Part shown: positions 46,021 through 57,836 of the stretch, in pieces
Numbering within the stretch: position 1 is the first letter of the stretch
How the letters are laid out: each line of letters opens with the position of its first letter
Assembly (NCBI GenBank): GCA_930367215.1
Contig: OV884059.1
Coordinates: 19,740,945 to 19,804,944 of the forward strand
Source of the DNA: Pollenia angustigena
Taxonomy: Eukaryota > Arthropoda > Insecta > Diptera > Polleniidae
Reading direction: 5' to 3'
DNA: 64,000 nucleotides
The notes under the pieces: model-generated
What the model was told of the DNA's origin: nothing
The model's database searches: none
What the model saw: the letters and a program-made list of their open reading frames with translations, nothing else
Made by a program: the position numbers and the translations under genes

Positions 46021-46906
46021 ACATATGTGTACATATATTTAAGCAAACTTAATTATAAAAAAAACAAACTTAATTATAAAAAAGAGTAACTTTTGGGATT
46101 TCAGTATTTTGATTATAACTCAGCCATTTTTTAACCGATTTGACAGATTTATATACCGACGTGTTTAGCAAGAAATTTACCATTTATTTGTGTTATAAAA
46201 CTTGGACTCGGGAAGATCCATGGCTACCGAAAATTGGTATTTAAAAAAAAAAAAATAATTTTGGTCATAACTTTTTTGTATCTGAACCGATTTTCCCGAG
46301 TTCTTTATAAAATATGTTCTACTAAAAATTTCCGATATTTTGGTATATAAGTCATATCCATAGGACATATGACAGCCCTAAAATTAAGGTTTTTATACAA
46401 TTTTTACTTTTTTTTGTACGGGAGGTACCACGCCCACTTCTCCCATCCCGCCCACATTTTGTAGGGTGGTGTGTATTGACAACCAAAATGTGTGTACCCA
46501 ATTTGGAAACTTTGGCTCTTACCGTTCTCTAGATATACAGAAAAAAGCAATAAAAATACAACAACAACAAGGGATTTTTGGAAAAAATTAGAGGCAGTCG
46601 TGGTTTTTTGATCATATCTCAGCCATTTGTGGACCGATCTTGCTGAATTTCAATAGCAAGAAATGGTGGACTATATGTGACATAAATGTAAAACAACCTA
46701 GCCGCTATCATGTCTGGATTATCCGGAAAACACATATCAAACGTAAGACGGACAGACGGACAGACGGACATCGTTAAATCAACTTCTCTTCTCATATGGA
46801 CCCAGAATATATATACTTTATGGGGTCTAAAATCAATATTGTGGAAATTACAAACGTTATGACAAACTTATATATACCCTTTTACACCTGTGGTGAAGGG
46901 TATAAT
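44298..46906. mobile_element. Large dispersed fly repeat expanded by internal tandem duplication
   Basis: It opens GTAAGAGTGCTATATTCGGC and TATATACCCTTCACCA. It closes with GACGGACAGACGGACA, CAGAATATATATACTTTATG and the complement TGGTGAAGGGTATAAT. These phrases are characteristic of an abundant non-coding repeat in higher flies. Inverted ends TATACCCTTCACCA/TGGTGAAGGGTATA are visible. The superfamily was not determined. Confidence 0.6.
44708..46390. repeat. About three tandem copies of a 0.55-kb unit
   Basis: Units begin at 44708, 45251 and 45812 (each ACGTATGAATAGGTCATAAT), so periods are 543 and 561. The units are almost identical; the main differences are the length of an internal (AT)n tract (short in unit 1, about 35 bases in units 2 and 3) and a small insertion in unit 3. 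A diverged half-unit precedes at 44520. Confidence 0.9.
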
Positions 46907-47362
46907 AAGGGGAAATGCGCTTGTGTTGTGGCAAACTAAACGTTTGCTTAGGTTTGACTTCATTTTATAATATGTAGCATGCGCTCTTGTTGTTGTACCC
47001 ATAGCTATATATATTCTATCTATTTTATTAACATCACTATTATTATGATTTGTTTATTCCATTTTTTTTAATATTTTTGAACAATAATTTGTTGTTTTAA
47101 ACAAAAAAACAACTAGTTGCAATTATTTAATAAATAATTAATGTGAATATCTGCATTTGCCACTGAACAGATTCTTTTTAATCATTAAAAATTTTTTTAA
47201 AAATAATTAGCCATATAAGTTAAAATTGGTTGTCTAAAATAAAAAAAAATTTAGTATAATGTATTAAACATGTTCATATTAATAAATTAAACATTTTACA
47301 TAGGAAACTTCAAGAACATCAACAATATTCCTTGAATTTAGGTTTGTTTCAAATTTCTTCTC
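46907..47362. other. AT-rich stretch, nothing recognised
   Basis: No ORF, repeat partner or TIR was noticed. Confidence 0.4.
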
Positions 47363-47638
47363 TTACGGCTCTTTAACTGTTACTAGGCCCACACAACATT
47401 TTAAAAATACGCTCTTGTTAATATTAATTTTTACGACCTCTTCAATTTTCCGTTTTTTTGTTGGTGCACCTTCATCATCACTTTCATTTGCATTTTGCGT
47501 AATGTCTTTTTTGTGGACGAGTTTATAATGCCTTTTAATGTTGAAGGAATTGGTTCTACTTAATTGTTTCTCACATTCTGAGCAATCAATTTTATTAGCG
47601 CTTTTCAAAACTTTATAAAAATTATTTTCACAATTCAT
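47363..47638 (-). pseudogene. BED-type zinc-finger fragment of a hAT-like transposase
   Basis: A 91-codon frame with IDCSECEKQL and FNIKRHYKLVHKKD forms one BED/C2H2-like finger (Cys-Cys...His-His). KININKSVFLKCCVGLVTV resembles the segment after the BED finger in hAT-family transposases, where a catalytic region would follow. Here the frame stops at once, so it is an N-terminal scrap. Confidence 0.55.
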
Positions 47639-47913
47639 TTTTTTAAACCAAAAGCACTAAAGGTAAAACTGTTAGAAGAATATGAAGCTAGAAAAAGAAA
47701 TATATCGTCATCTTAAAGAAATAATAACTTATCTGCAAAAATTTCAAAATTGAGTTTTTTATGGATTTTTATTCCCTATATCATAACGCATATGTGTGCA
47801 AAATTTCGAACATGTAATATTACAAATGACAAAGTTTTTGTACCTAGAGGACCGTTACGCACGAAAAAAGAGAAAAATAAATCATCAAAAATCACGATAA
47901 AAGTTTAATATTA

Positions 47914-48992
47914 AGGGTCCTCATGATATCGTTTATAAGTCTCGTAAACTGTGCAAACTGTGCATTCTTACACCCTCGTAAATGAACTGTCAAAAATTGT
48001 ATGAGAATTCATTTACACAAACTGCTTAAATTTGCCCAACAATTTTGACTCGTAAACTTGCGCTGTTCAATTGTGCATTTATACAGACAAATTTTTTTAA
48101 TGCTTACCGCCGTTTTCAATGAAAACTTCAAGTGTAAATAAATCACAAACAATAAATTCTTGTAATAATAGCTCTGTTTCTTTACTCTACTTTGGGATCC
48201 CTCGGGATCCCAATTTGCACGAAAAGCGTTCCCGTACTTTTAATTTGTGTAAATGAGAGCGGATTTGAGAGAATAAAATTCTTCTTCTTCCTGCACGAAA
48301 CAGCCCAGAATTTTTCTTCGTGCAAATTGTGTAAATTGTCAAACAGCTGTAAAACATAAACAAAACAATGAAATGCAAAGCAAAAAAATTTTGAACCAAA
48401 TTTTGGAAAAAGTGTTGTGGAGTCAAATAATGTACTTAAATATAAAGTTTTATGTTGAAATATTAGAAAAACATAATGTAAGTTATTGTAAAAGTGTTTG
48501 TTTGGTTAAATTTTTGGTAAAATGAGTTTATTTCTGCAGACAATATATAATTATTAAAAAGTGGCATGATCTTTTATTGTTTTGTAAAAACTATCAAAAC
48601 ATTGACTTTTTATTTCGTGCTTAAAATTTGGTTTTTTCTGTTCCCGTACTTTTGTGTAATTTTGTCTCTTTATGAGAGAAATTTATGCTTGCTCTCATTT
48701 TCACGAACTTTACCCAAAAAGTAAAGAAACAGAGCTAATATAAGCATATTAGTCTTTTGGCTTTCTTTATGCATGTTTAAAAACAAATTTCATTTATAAT
48801 TTACAAATTTCAAGTTTTTTATTATATTTTTAATTATTTTTTTTTAATATATTTTTTATTGACGTTTCTGATTGAAATGACATTAATTGTTTAAAAATAC
48901 ACAAACATTAAAAAAGATCTTCATGAAACGAGTCTCGCAAGTTTACCCATTTGCACAAATGGTAATTTTAAGCAATATCATGAAGACCCTTA
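47914..48992. mobile_element. MITE with TIR AGGGTCYTCATGATAT, carrying a nested MITE
   Basis: The left end is AGGGTCCTCATGATATCGTT and the inverted right end AGGGTCTTCATGATATTGCT. TTA/TAT (or ATT/ATT with one more base in the TIR) flank it. The body contains 48170-48738. No coding. Confidence 0.7.
48170..48738. mobile_element. Nested MITE with TIR AGCTCTGTTTCTTTACT
   Basis: The left end AGCTCTGTTTCTTTACTCTA and inverted right end AGCTCTGTTTCTTTACTTTT lie about 0.57 kb apart within the older MITE. GGGATCCCTCGGGATCCC near 48191 is a local palindrome. Confidence 0.7.
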
Positions 48993-49019
48993 TTGTTGCA
49001 TAGTGTAATTTAAACAAAC

Positions 49020-49370
49020 ATTAAGTACTTGTTTTTTCTTAAACCAGTAAAAGAAACTACTACTGTAATTATTTAATGTACATAATATTCATGTGTATAA
49101 AGAAATTTTTTTTTATTCATACTAATTAGTACTGCAGATAGGTTATTTGGTTTCAGATTTTTACAATTCCAAAAAACCTAAGTGTCATAACATAAGCTGT
49201 GATTAGAAAAACCGATATATATTACTGGTTTCATTTTAATCAAAATGTGTAATTTTCGTTTCAATATCGTTAAAAGTTCCAATTTTATAACGTTTTTTCC
49301 CTCTCCTGTAAACTTTTGAAAACTGCAAATAGGTTATTTAATCTTTTAGGTGACGATATGTGAAGAATCC
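49020..49370. repeat. Dispersed repeat copy without the Helitron (empty site)
   Basis: It matches 27910-28019 plus 29153-29400. The junction CATACTAATTAGTACTG at about 49127 shows the sequence before Helitron insertion. Confidence 0.75.
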
Positions 49371-49384
49371 TCAGATGCAATGAT

Positions 49385-50402
49385 AGCGAAGAAAAATAAT
49401 AAAACAATTTTAAAACCAAATGATCAGAGATTTAAAGGTGAGAAATTTAAATTTACCTGACACAATTGCGGAAAAGTAGGACACAAAGCAAATGAATGCT
49501 GGTCTAAAGTTCAAAATCAACAAAAGTATGTTAACAAAAAGCAAGAAACAACTCGAAATGCTGAAGTTGCACTTCAAGTAAATGGTGGAAGTGATAGTTG
49601 GTGTTTAGATTCCGGCGCGTCATCACACATGTGTTTTGACAAGTCAAAATTCAATACAATAAGGCCAGCGGATACAGATGTGCTGCATTTAGCAAATAAC
49701 GAATCAGCAAAAATTGAAGGTAATGGAATTGCAAAACTAAAAACTAGTACTGGATATATTTCTAGGTTAGAAAACACATTATACGTTCCGGAGCTTAGAT
49801 CAAATCTATTATTAGTAGCAAAAATTACTGATCAAGGTTTCGAAGTGAAATTTAATAGAAAGGAAGCAATTATAAGTAATATCAAAACTGTTGAAAAAAT
49901 AATGGTGGCAAAACGCATAAAAGATTTATATTATGTTGAAGAATTAGTTGAAAACTGTAAAGCAGCTCAAGAATCTAGTATACAAGAATGGCATGAACGT
50001 TACGGACACCTAAATGAAAATGATTTTAAAGATTTATTAAGAAAACAAAAGGTTAATGGAATAAAGTTTAATCTTAATGAAAAATTACAAATTTTTGAAG
50101 TGTGTATGGAAGGTGGTAAACAAACCCAAAAGCCATTCAAAAGATCAACTTCAAAATCAACCGAATTATTGGAACTTATACATACCGACGTTTGCGGCCC
50201 TATGAGAATAAATTCCCTTGAAGGGTCAATATATTTTTTAACCTTCATTGACGACAAATCCAGATGGTGTGAAGTTTATTTTCTTAAGAAAAGAGTGAAG
50301 TTGTTTGCGTGCAAGGCGGAAAAAAATGAAATAAAAAGACAATTTGGTATTTTGTTTAAAATTCAAAAAAAGGTTTGCTTTATTTACCTTAAAAAATCGT
50401 AG
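49385..50402 (+). pseudogene. Ty1/copia gag-pol fragment (zinc knuckle, protease, integrase start)
   Basis: One frame from about 49385 encodes a CCHC zinc knuckle whose first Cys codon is TGA (49458-49460), then the aspartic protease motif LDSGASSHM (from 49612), the GAG-pre-integrase segment with EWHERYGHLNENDF, and the integrase start ELIHTDVCGPMRINS with FLTFIDDKSRWCEVYF. The frame ends at 50400 before the second integrase Asp. No RT or RNase H follows and no LTRs were seen. A single nonsense plus 3' truncation disable it. Confidence 0.85.
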
Positions 50403-50778
50403 TGAACGCTTGGTATTTATGTCGATAACTAATTTAGATACAACAAAACTTGAAGATGGCGAAAACAATGTTATATTAACCGTTAACGGTATAAAATATA
50501 TAAGTTAGCACTCCGAAAGAATAAGGTTGCTAAAAAAGGTAGCAAACCTTAAACCTTAACCGAGCAACCAGTTATTATTTCAGTTAACTTAAACATTGCC
50601 GGCCACCTTGCAAGAATATAATTTATTGCAAAAAATTCAATTCTAAATAAATTTATATAAATAAATTTCAAATTGCCAGCAATAATTAAGTATATCTTTA
50701 TATGGATAAATTAAAAAAAAATATAGTTTAATTTAATTCTATATATTTATATAAATAATAAAACAAAACCGAATAACA
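50403..50778. other. AT-rich stretch between copia and BEL
   Basis: It may contain the BEL 3' LTR or its remains, since GCCGGCCACCTTGCAAG and AGCAACC-type sequence is unlike the surroundings, but no matching LTR was recognised at 58449-59321. Confidence 0.3.
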
Positions 50779-50925
50779 TGGTTTTTACAACAGATCCATG
50801 ATCTGAGTAGTGTTTAAATGGTTTTTACAACAGATCCAATAACTGACATTTGAGTGGTTTTTACGACAGATCCATCAACTGATATTTTAATGGTTTTTAC
50901 GACAGATCCATCAACTGATATTTGA
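50779..50925. repeat. Four tandem units of 35-40 bases after BEL ORF3
   Basis: Units start at 50779, 50819, 50855 and 50891, each TGGTTTTTACRACAGATCCA. They lie just past the ORF3 stop on the minus strand, in another frame; the open frame through them is probably incidental. Confidence 0.85.
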
Positions 50926-51731
50926 ATGCTCATAACGGCGATAGACCCGATATGACCCAGCCAAATATAGTATATTGCGCCAGAAGACCACATGGACTCG
51001 TAAAACTTTGTCCAGTAAGCACCTGTGAACCAACTTCTGGACCGAAAACCAATGCCACCTGACCCGAATGGTAAAATGTCGGGTCCGCGTACTGAAACCC
51101 GGGAAACACCGCACACACATTTTTGTCCACGTCCTCAATAGGCGTTTTAATGCCGTTCATTCTACTAACTTTCACGGTCAGTGAGATCTGTTTCGTTGGA
51201 TCATAAATAGATCCAACTCTGACCCGACAATACGAGTCAGCGACATTAATTCCCAACTTTTTAACTAACTGCTCACTTATGTAGCTTATGCTGCAGCACA
51301 AATCTATAGCTATACGCACTTGAATAGCCGTCTCACCAATAGAGAGCTTTGCCTGCAAAGTGGGAGGAAAAGTGACAGCATGACGAAGTGGTAATGGCGT
51401 CGTAAGACCGGAGCGTGGTTGTGTGGGTTTGGACGATTTTTGCTTGGTTGCCTTAGGCCCAGTTGGCGCCGATGTACTACGTGTAGGGGAACATAATAGA
51501 GTATTATGCTCAACTTGACACTTTACACAACTCTTATTGCTAGCGCAATCACGAACGGGATGGCTAGTTGAGAGGCAGCGAGAACAATGTCCAAACGTAA
51601 GAACATGACGTAACTTTTTCTCGTGGGCCAACTGACGGAAACGGAAACAACCTCTTAAGGGATGCGATTTCTTGCATAGACTGCAAGGAAGTAATTTTGG
51701 TTTTGGTCTTGAAGGTGGGACAGGTGCAGAC

Positions 51732-52848
51732 CAGAGAACTGCAAAACACAATTTTTCTTGATTTATTCATTCGCTAAAATTTACATTCACTCTTTGCTTG
51801 CAAAACAAAGTTCAACGTTGGTAATTTTTACATCGTTTCGTACACACTTGATTTTTGCATTTATTCGTTTTTTATTGAAAGTGCTTTATTTGCATTTTTG
51901 TTGCTCACGCAATATAACACAACTGTGTAAATTCAAAAGAACACATTCTTATGGCCATTTTCTCATTAGGCGATTATCTTTTTTCCCAACGAAAAACTGC
52001 ACATTAAAGAAATTTGGTTTTCTCAATGTCTCATTTGCTTCGATTTTATCGCAAAGCTAACCGGCACTCATCTACCAATTATTTATTTTCCTTTTATTTG
52101 CCGTACAGATAAATTCAATCAGCTGACTCCCATCTTTTACATGTATTTTAAGTGGCGTTGCCAGCTGAAAACTTTGTTTTTTGTCGGTATATTGAGAAAC
52201 CCAAAATCGTTAACGGACAGTTTATTGGTCCAATAAATTTATGTTGACATTAAGTAACAGACAGTTTGTCGATACATTGAGAAAATGGCCATTATACTTT
52301 TGCATTCAAGTAGTCATTTTCCACTCGATGAGACGACGCTTTGTTAACATTAACAACAATAACAACAATAAACCACTCGAGAGACGCTCTGTTAAAATTA
52401 ACAACAATAAAAAGAATACATTGTACCTACATACAGAACTACTGTACTTTTTAAGATAAAAAAAAGTCTGTTTCTATGGAAATTGTATGTATGTATGTAC
52501 CTACATATGTGCGTTTAGTTTCATTTAAAAAATTTTTTTTTTCTTGTACTACATAGTTAATGCTGAATGAATACATGAGTAATAATTGCTTCATTTCTGG
52601 CTTTTTTGTTTGTATTTTTTTTTCTTTACCAAAACAATCATTGCTGCACCCAACACACAAACATCTTTATTAAAAAACGAAGGTAACGATTGTATAAATA
52701 ACAAAGCACGATGTGCATTATTTGAATGACTGCAAACCAGCAGCGATTATTTGCGGTTGCGCAAGTTTGATTGTATGACCGCAAGTGAGTGTATTTGTTG
52801 CTGTTGATTTAATGCGATTTTTTTACAATTGCACAAAGCCGTTCTCTG
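51732..52848. mobile_element. hAT-like non-autonomous transposon, copy 2, inserted in BEL ORF3
   Basis: The ends CAGAGAACTGC/CAGAGAACGGC are as in copy 1. The perfect 8-bp target duplication gtgcagac is at 51724-51731 and 52849-52856. It carries the nested MITE 51952-52292, absent from copy 1, and lacks the 850-base segment of copy 1. Confidence 0.9.
51952..52292. mobile_element. Nested MITE with TIR TGGCCATTTTCTCA and TTA duplication
   Basis: 341 bases. The perfect terminal TGGCCATTTTCTCA arms are flanked by TTA (51949-51951, 52293-52295). The uninterrupted site is seen in copy 1 near 3318 (ATTCTTATTCTTTTGCATTC), which confirms the boundaries. Confidence 0.85.
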
Positions 52849-53142
52849 GTGCAGACTCAGTTTTTGAACCAAGATCGTCAACTGGAGCTACAGGGTCATT
52901 CTTCGGATCCACCTCCGACAAACTAGGCACCGCAACAATTGAGGCCGGTTCAGATGACGATCCGTTGATTGCCCCTGAAACCGCTATAGCTGCTGGTGAT
53001 AATGGTGATGTTACGATGGGATCGGTTACCTCCATTGCTTCATCATAATCCTCAAGCAAGGCATCCTCAAATATGGTAGGTAAGGCGTCCATGTTACTAG
53101 GAAACAACTAAGGTTAATATACACATAATAATAAAATAAAAA

Positions 53143-53400
53143 TTAACTGGTCAGTACAACCAGCTTTGTACTTGGTCGTTTTACAACCCCGCTTGCCGTT
53201 CGAATATCAACAACGCGAACATGATCGTCACTCCCCGGATAAGTCCTAACTACCCGTCCTATTTTCCAGGAATTCGGCGCAAGTTGTTCATGACGAATCG
53301 CAACTAAATCGTCAACGACCACGTCCCGCTCCGGAAATTTCCATTTATATCTTTTATGCAAATTTTGCAAATACTCTTCTTTCCATCGTCGACAGAAATC
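53143..53400 (-). pseudogene. BEL integrase C-terminal tail (DUF5641-like)
   Basis: In frame with the preceding block after one stop: RRWKEEYLQNLHKRYKWKF, DVVVDDLVAIRHEQLAPNSW, GRVVRTYPGSDDHVRVVDIR. This is the standard end of BEL/Pao integrase. The pol stop follows VVLTS. Confidence 0.85.
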
Positions 53401-55218
53401 TTAAGAAAATGCCTTGATCTTGCGATACCGATTTAAAATAGTCACATGTGTATCCAAAATAGATGGCTCCGGCGGAGCCAATATAGGACAACCTATCAAA
53501 AAATGGCCAGGAGTTAACGCTACAGGATCATCAGGGTTGTCAGACATAGGGCACAATGGACGCGAATTCAAACATGCCTCTATTCTCGCAAGTATGGTAG
53601 AAAATTCCTCAAATGTATATTTGACATTTTGAACCTCCCTACGAAAATGTGACTTAAAACTCTTAACCGCGGCCTCCCACAATCCGCCCATGTGAGGGGC
53701 ACCAGCCGGGATAAAACGCCACGAAAGACCCTGAATACCAAAGGTAGAACACATTCGAGCCTTACTTTCCGCAATAAACGTACGAAAGTCCCTTTCAATC
53801 TCATTAGAAGCTCCTACAAAATAAGTGCCATTATTATCGGAAAACACGGTCCAAGGGCAGCCACGTCTGGCGATAGCCCGATGAAAAGCAGCCAAAAACG
53901 CGTCTGATGTCAAATCAGAAGTCGCCTCTAAATGAACTGCCTTTGTAGAAAAGCAGACAAAAACGCATACATATCCCTTTGTTATTCGACAAGATCTTCC
54001 TTTAAAACTTTTCATGTCAAAGGGACCTGCAAAATCAACACCCGTTGTGGTAAACGGCCGATCCAACGTAGTTCGCTCGGGAGGCAAGGCTGCCATCATT
54101 TGATTGCAAGAACGCTTTCTATCCAATAAGCAGCGTTTGCAACCATTCGTTATCTTTCGCACCAAGATTTTGAGTCGAGGAACCCAATATTCAATGCGAA
54201 TAATGCGCAGCATCAATTGATTTCCACCATGAATGGAAATAATGTGCACAAATTCAGCCAATAAAACGGTAAAACGGCACGAATATGGCAAAATGATCGG
54301 AAACTTCTCCGTATACGACAAAGACGGAGATTTTTCCAGCCTACCATTTAGTCGCATTACCCCATTATCATCCAAAAAGGGGTTAAGAGATCGCAATGAA
54401 CTTTTCAGTGAAATTGGCCTCCTTACCAGTAGAGCCTGATATTCGTCAGTATAGTAGGCCTTTTGAGCCGAAATTGCTAGGCGTCGTCTAACGTTAATTA
54501 ACTCATCACTAGAGATATCGACCGAAGTAAACACAAATTTGCCCTTATGCGATGAATGGGTCCTATAGAAGAACCTAAGAAGATAAGCTATGACCCTAAG
54601 CGCACGATCAAGTTTTGAAAATCTCCCCAGAATGTCCTCATAATTAGCAAAAATGGTCGCATGTGTTTTTACAGCCCTGGCTTCAACATCCGTATCTAGG
54701 GAGGAAAAGTTCTCCAGGTTCCAACTGGCTTTATCCGCGCAAAGCCATGTAGGTCCATACCACCAAAGACTACTCTTCTCCAAATCTGCCGGGGAAAGAC
54801 CTCTACTACCTAAATCTGCTGGGTTATCCTCAGATCTAACGTGATACCAATTGTGACCGACGTTCTCCTGAATTCGACAAACTCTATTAGCTACAAACGT
54901 GGTCCAACTACTAGGAGATTTCCTTAACCAGCACAAAACAATTGTAGAGTCCGTCCAACAATAAATTCCCCGAAGCGGAATATCAATTTCCCCTACTACA
55001 GTCTTCATTAACTCTGAAGCCAAAACCGCGCCACAAAGTTCCAATCGAGGCAAAGAAATGGTCTTAATAGGAGCAACCTTAGTCTTACATGAAAGCAAGT
55101 GCGTATAATTTTGAACGGATGCCTCAATACGAATATAAATTACCCTCGCGTATGCTTTCACGGAAGCATCAGAAAACACATGAAGTTCGGCCGACGTACA
55201 AGGGCATATCTCACCCAC
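53401..55218 (-). pseudogene. BEL RNase H and integrase
   Basis: 605 codons. RNase H shows its acidic residues in HVFSDASVKAY, SLPRLELCGAV, CWTDSTIVLCW and RSEDNPADLGSRG. Integrase follows with the zinc domain (HGGNQLM, CKRCLLDRK) and triad: Asp in TGVDFAGP, Asp in TVFSDNNGT, Glu in HMGGLWEAAVK. The frame is shifted by two relative to the RT block. TAA at 53401-53403 interrupts before DFCRRWKEEYLQNL, which continues in frame. Confidence 0.9.
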
Positions 55219-55367
55219 CGTGGGGTCTGAATATTGTTCACTTCCCTACACTGTTCAACAAACCTCCTCCATTTAACTCCCGTAGAGGGCAGGAGAAACT
55301 CATCCCAATCAATATTGTCCTACCAAATCCGTTGCATAATGATTTTCGCAGTAACAATAACAGGACC

Positions 55368-57836
55368 TTACCAGCCCACAGGGTCAAATAATCTAGCTAT
55401 CGTAGATAAAACTTCCCTCTTCGTATAATGCGACTTTCTCACAATAGGCTCAGCTCTAAAATAAAATGAATCCAGCTGAGCATTCCATAAGATCCCCAGT
55501 GTTTTCGAAGTGCTAGATTCAACAAACGTAAATAGCTTTGAATCTACCAGATGGTCTAAAGGAAGATCCCTCAGAATTTCCATTTCATTTGAGGTCCATT
55601 TTCTTAATTCAAATTTCGCCGTAGACAAAACCTTCCTCAGTTGATCACGAGCCCTCAACGCAGATGAAATATCATGAACGCCCGTTAATACATCGTCAAC
55701 GTACATAGATTTGCGCAAAATATTAGCCGCTAGAGGATATTCATCCTCTGAATCATCAGCTAATTGTAACAATGTTCGGAGCGCTAGGTAGGGAGCACAA
55801 TTAACCCCGAAAGTTACAGTCTGTAACTCATACGTTTTGACCTCCTCCGTCAGAGAAGATCGAAATAATATGCGTTGATATGGCGTATGAGCAGGATCGA
55901 GACGAATTTGTCTATACATCTGGGTAATGTCGCAATTAAAAACGAAACGATATAGCCTCCAACGAAGAATTAAAAGCACCAAATCTGATTGTAATGTGGG
56001 GCCCACATAAAGGCAATCATTTAAGCTATTACCGTTGGAGGTCCTATTCGAGGCATCAAATACGACACGTAATTTTGTGGTCTTACTTTCAGGCTTAAGA
56101 ATTGGGTGATGAGGAAGATAACACGAAACCGAAGAATTCAAAGAATGATTGGGAACAATTCTCATATGATCTAAAACCAGATATTCATTAACGACACTAT
56201 CATATAATTCCTTAATATCAGGTTTGCGTAGAAGAGAAGTTTCACTTCTCAAAAATTGAGCCATAACATTATGCCGAGAAAAACCCAAATTGAGCAAATG
56301 AGGAAATTCTGACTTGAAAGGTAGTGTCACCACATAACGGCCATCGGAGTCGCGTCGCGTAGTTCGCCGATAATTTTCTTCACAAATTCTAACTGAAGGG
56401 GTCATTATCTTCCGCCTAGGCGTTTCCTCAATTTCCCAAAAACGAAGGAGATTCCTATTCAAACTATCCTCCATAGAAACATCTATTCTCGTCGAATATG
56501 CTCTAACTGTCGGCTCTACAATAGATCCCGTGATGATATATTCAAATACAGTCCTCAGAGCCACTAAAGATCCTAAAACGTGTCTAATTTCGCTTAGAAT
56601 AAGCTGAGGATATACATCAGCGCCCAAAAGTAAATCAACGGGTCTAGATTGATAAAACCGAGGATCTGCCAACTGGAGGTCAGAAAAATTATTACGAAGG
56701 CCTGGGTCCATTACGAACGAGGGTAAATTACCAGAGATACTGGGCAACACTAAGGCCAACGTTTCCAAAATTAGAGATTGGTCTAAAGCAGAACTAATTT
56801 GAAGAGCGCAAATTTTTCTGGTAGTACCAGATACCGTCTGATTAATGCCTGACACTTTGACATTCGTCGAATGTGCGAATAGCTTCAAGCGGTTTCGAAA
56901 ATGTTCAGCGATTAACGAAGACTCTGAAGCAGGATCAATAAGAGCGCGAGCTGGGTATGTCATACCCTGGTGAACGATATTTACCATAGCGGTCCCTAAA
57001 AGTACCCTGCGATTCTGGGCGACATGAAAAACTTGACGGTTCGAATTAACCGATGAATTAATGCCAGCTGACGTAGAAGGTAATGACGAATTCATACCAG
57101 TTGGGGTCACATTGCGCGAAAAAGATGCAGAATTATCCCTCGAATTAACGGAAGAATTTATGCCATTTGTTGCAGAAGGTAAGGACGAATTTAAATTGTT
57201 CCGGGGCACATTGCCCGAAAATGACGCAGCATTATTTCCCGAAGTATCTTCAGAATTAGAGACCTCACGGTGCAATAAAGAATGGTGTCTTTTGTTACAC
57301 GTAGTGCAATTATAGGTACTCTTACAATTTTTGACCTCATGTTCTCGCGATAAACAATTAATGCAACAGCGAAATTTTTTCACTGTCGAAAATCTTTCCG
57401 ATATTGAAAGATTTTTAAATTTTTTACAATTTCTCAAAAAATGTCCCGATAGACGACAAAAAACGCAAGAATTAGAAGAAGAATTATCTTTCACTACATG
57501 GGCCTTAGTCTTCTGTGAAGAAGAAGATTTTGCAGAAGGCTGCGAATCCTTAAGATCGCGAACGCATTCAAGAGTCTGAACTCTTCCTGTCAAAAAGGTA
57601 TCAAAATCTCTCCATTTAGACAAGCCAGTTTTATCCTTCACACCCTGTTTCCATAAACTAACCGTAGACGTAGGCAACCGTTGAATACACATAAAAATTA
57701 AAATGGGATCCCAATTATCAGTGGGTACACTATAAAGCGCAAGAGACGTCAGGCAATTATTTATACCGCGTTGCAAAGTTTTAAGACCGGCACTAGACTC
57801 CTTTTCAACCGAAGGTAAATTAAATAATAATTTTAA
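55368..57836 (-). pseudogene. BEL gag-pol middle: zinc knuckles, protease, reverse transcriptase
   Basis: The frame is open throughout (ATG at 57776). Order: rest of gag (NNCLTSLALYSVPTDNWDPI), Cys-rich knuckles (CVFCRLSGHFLRNC, CCINCLSREHEVKNC, CTTCNKRHHSLLH), an aspartic protease of the BEL type with RALIDPASESSLI (Pro-Ala where Ser-Gly is usual), LLLGADVYPQL, then RT with LRVVFDAS, FNCDITQMYRQIRLD, VTFGVNCAPYLALR and catalytic YVDDVLTG. It ends at a TAA after FDPVGW; sequence beyond is still RT-RNase H linker in the same frame until a second stop. Confidence 0.9.

Larger units (their letters stand above)
50930..53107 (-). pseudogene. BEL ORF3: extra zinc-knuckle plus protease-like protein, split by a transposon
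   Basis: It starts at ATG 53107 (MFPSNMDALPTIFEDALL), 36 bases after pol ends. An acidic N-terminal part (to 52857) is followed, beyond the insertion at 51732-52848, by Cys/His knuckles (PCSLCKKSHPLRGC, HCSRCLSTSHPVRDC, SCVKCQVEHNTLLC), a basic Pro/Thr/Ser-rich linker, and a domain that parallels the BEL protease (IAIDLCCSISYISEQLVK, FQYADPTFY, IFGWVISGLSPL). The active-site Asp is kept but the following Ser-Gly is Leu-Cys. No stop interrupts it apart from the insertion, which is a multiple of three with its duplication. It sits where an env-like ORF would be, but it is not envelope-like: no signal peptide or membrane segment. Function unknown. Confidence 0.7.

Noticed and set aside
50814..51138. 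Frames overlapping BEL ORF3 in other phases
   Set aside because: Shadows of ORF3 and of the 36-base tandem repeat.
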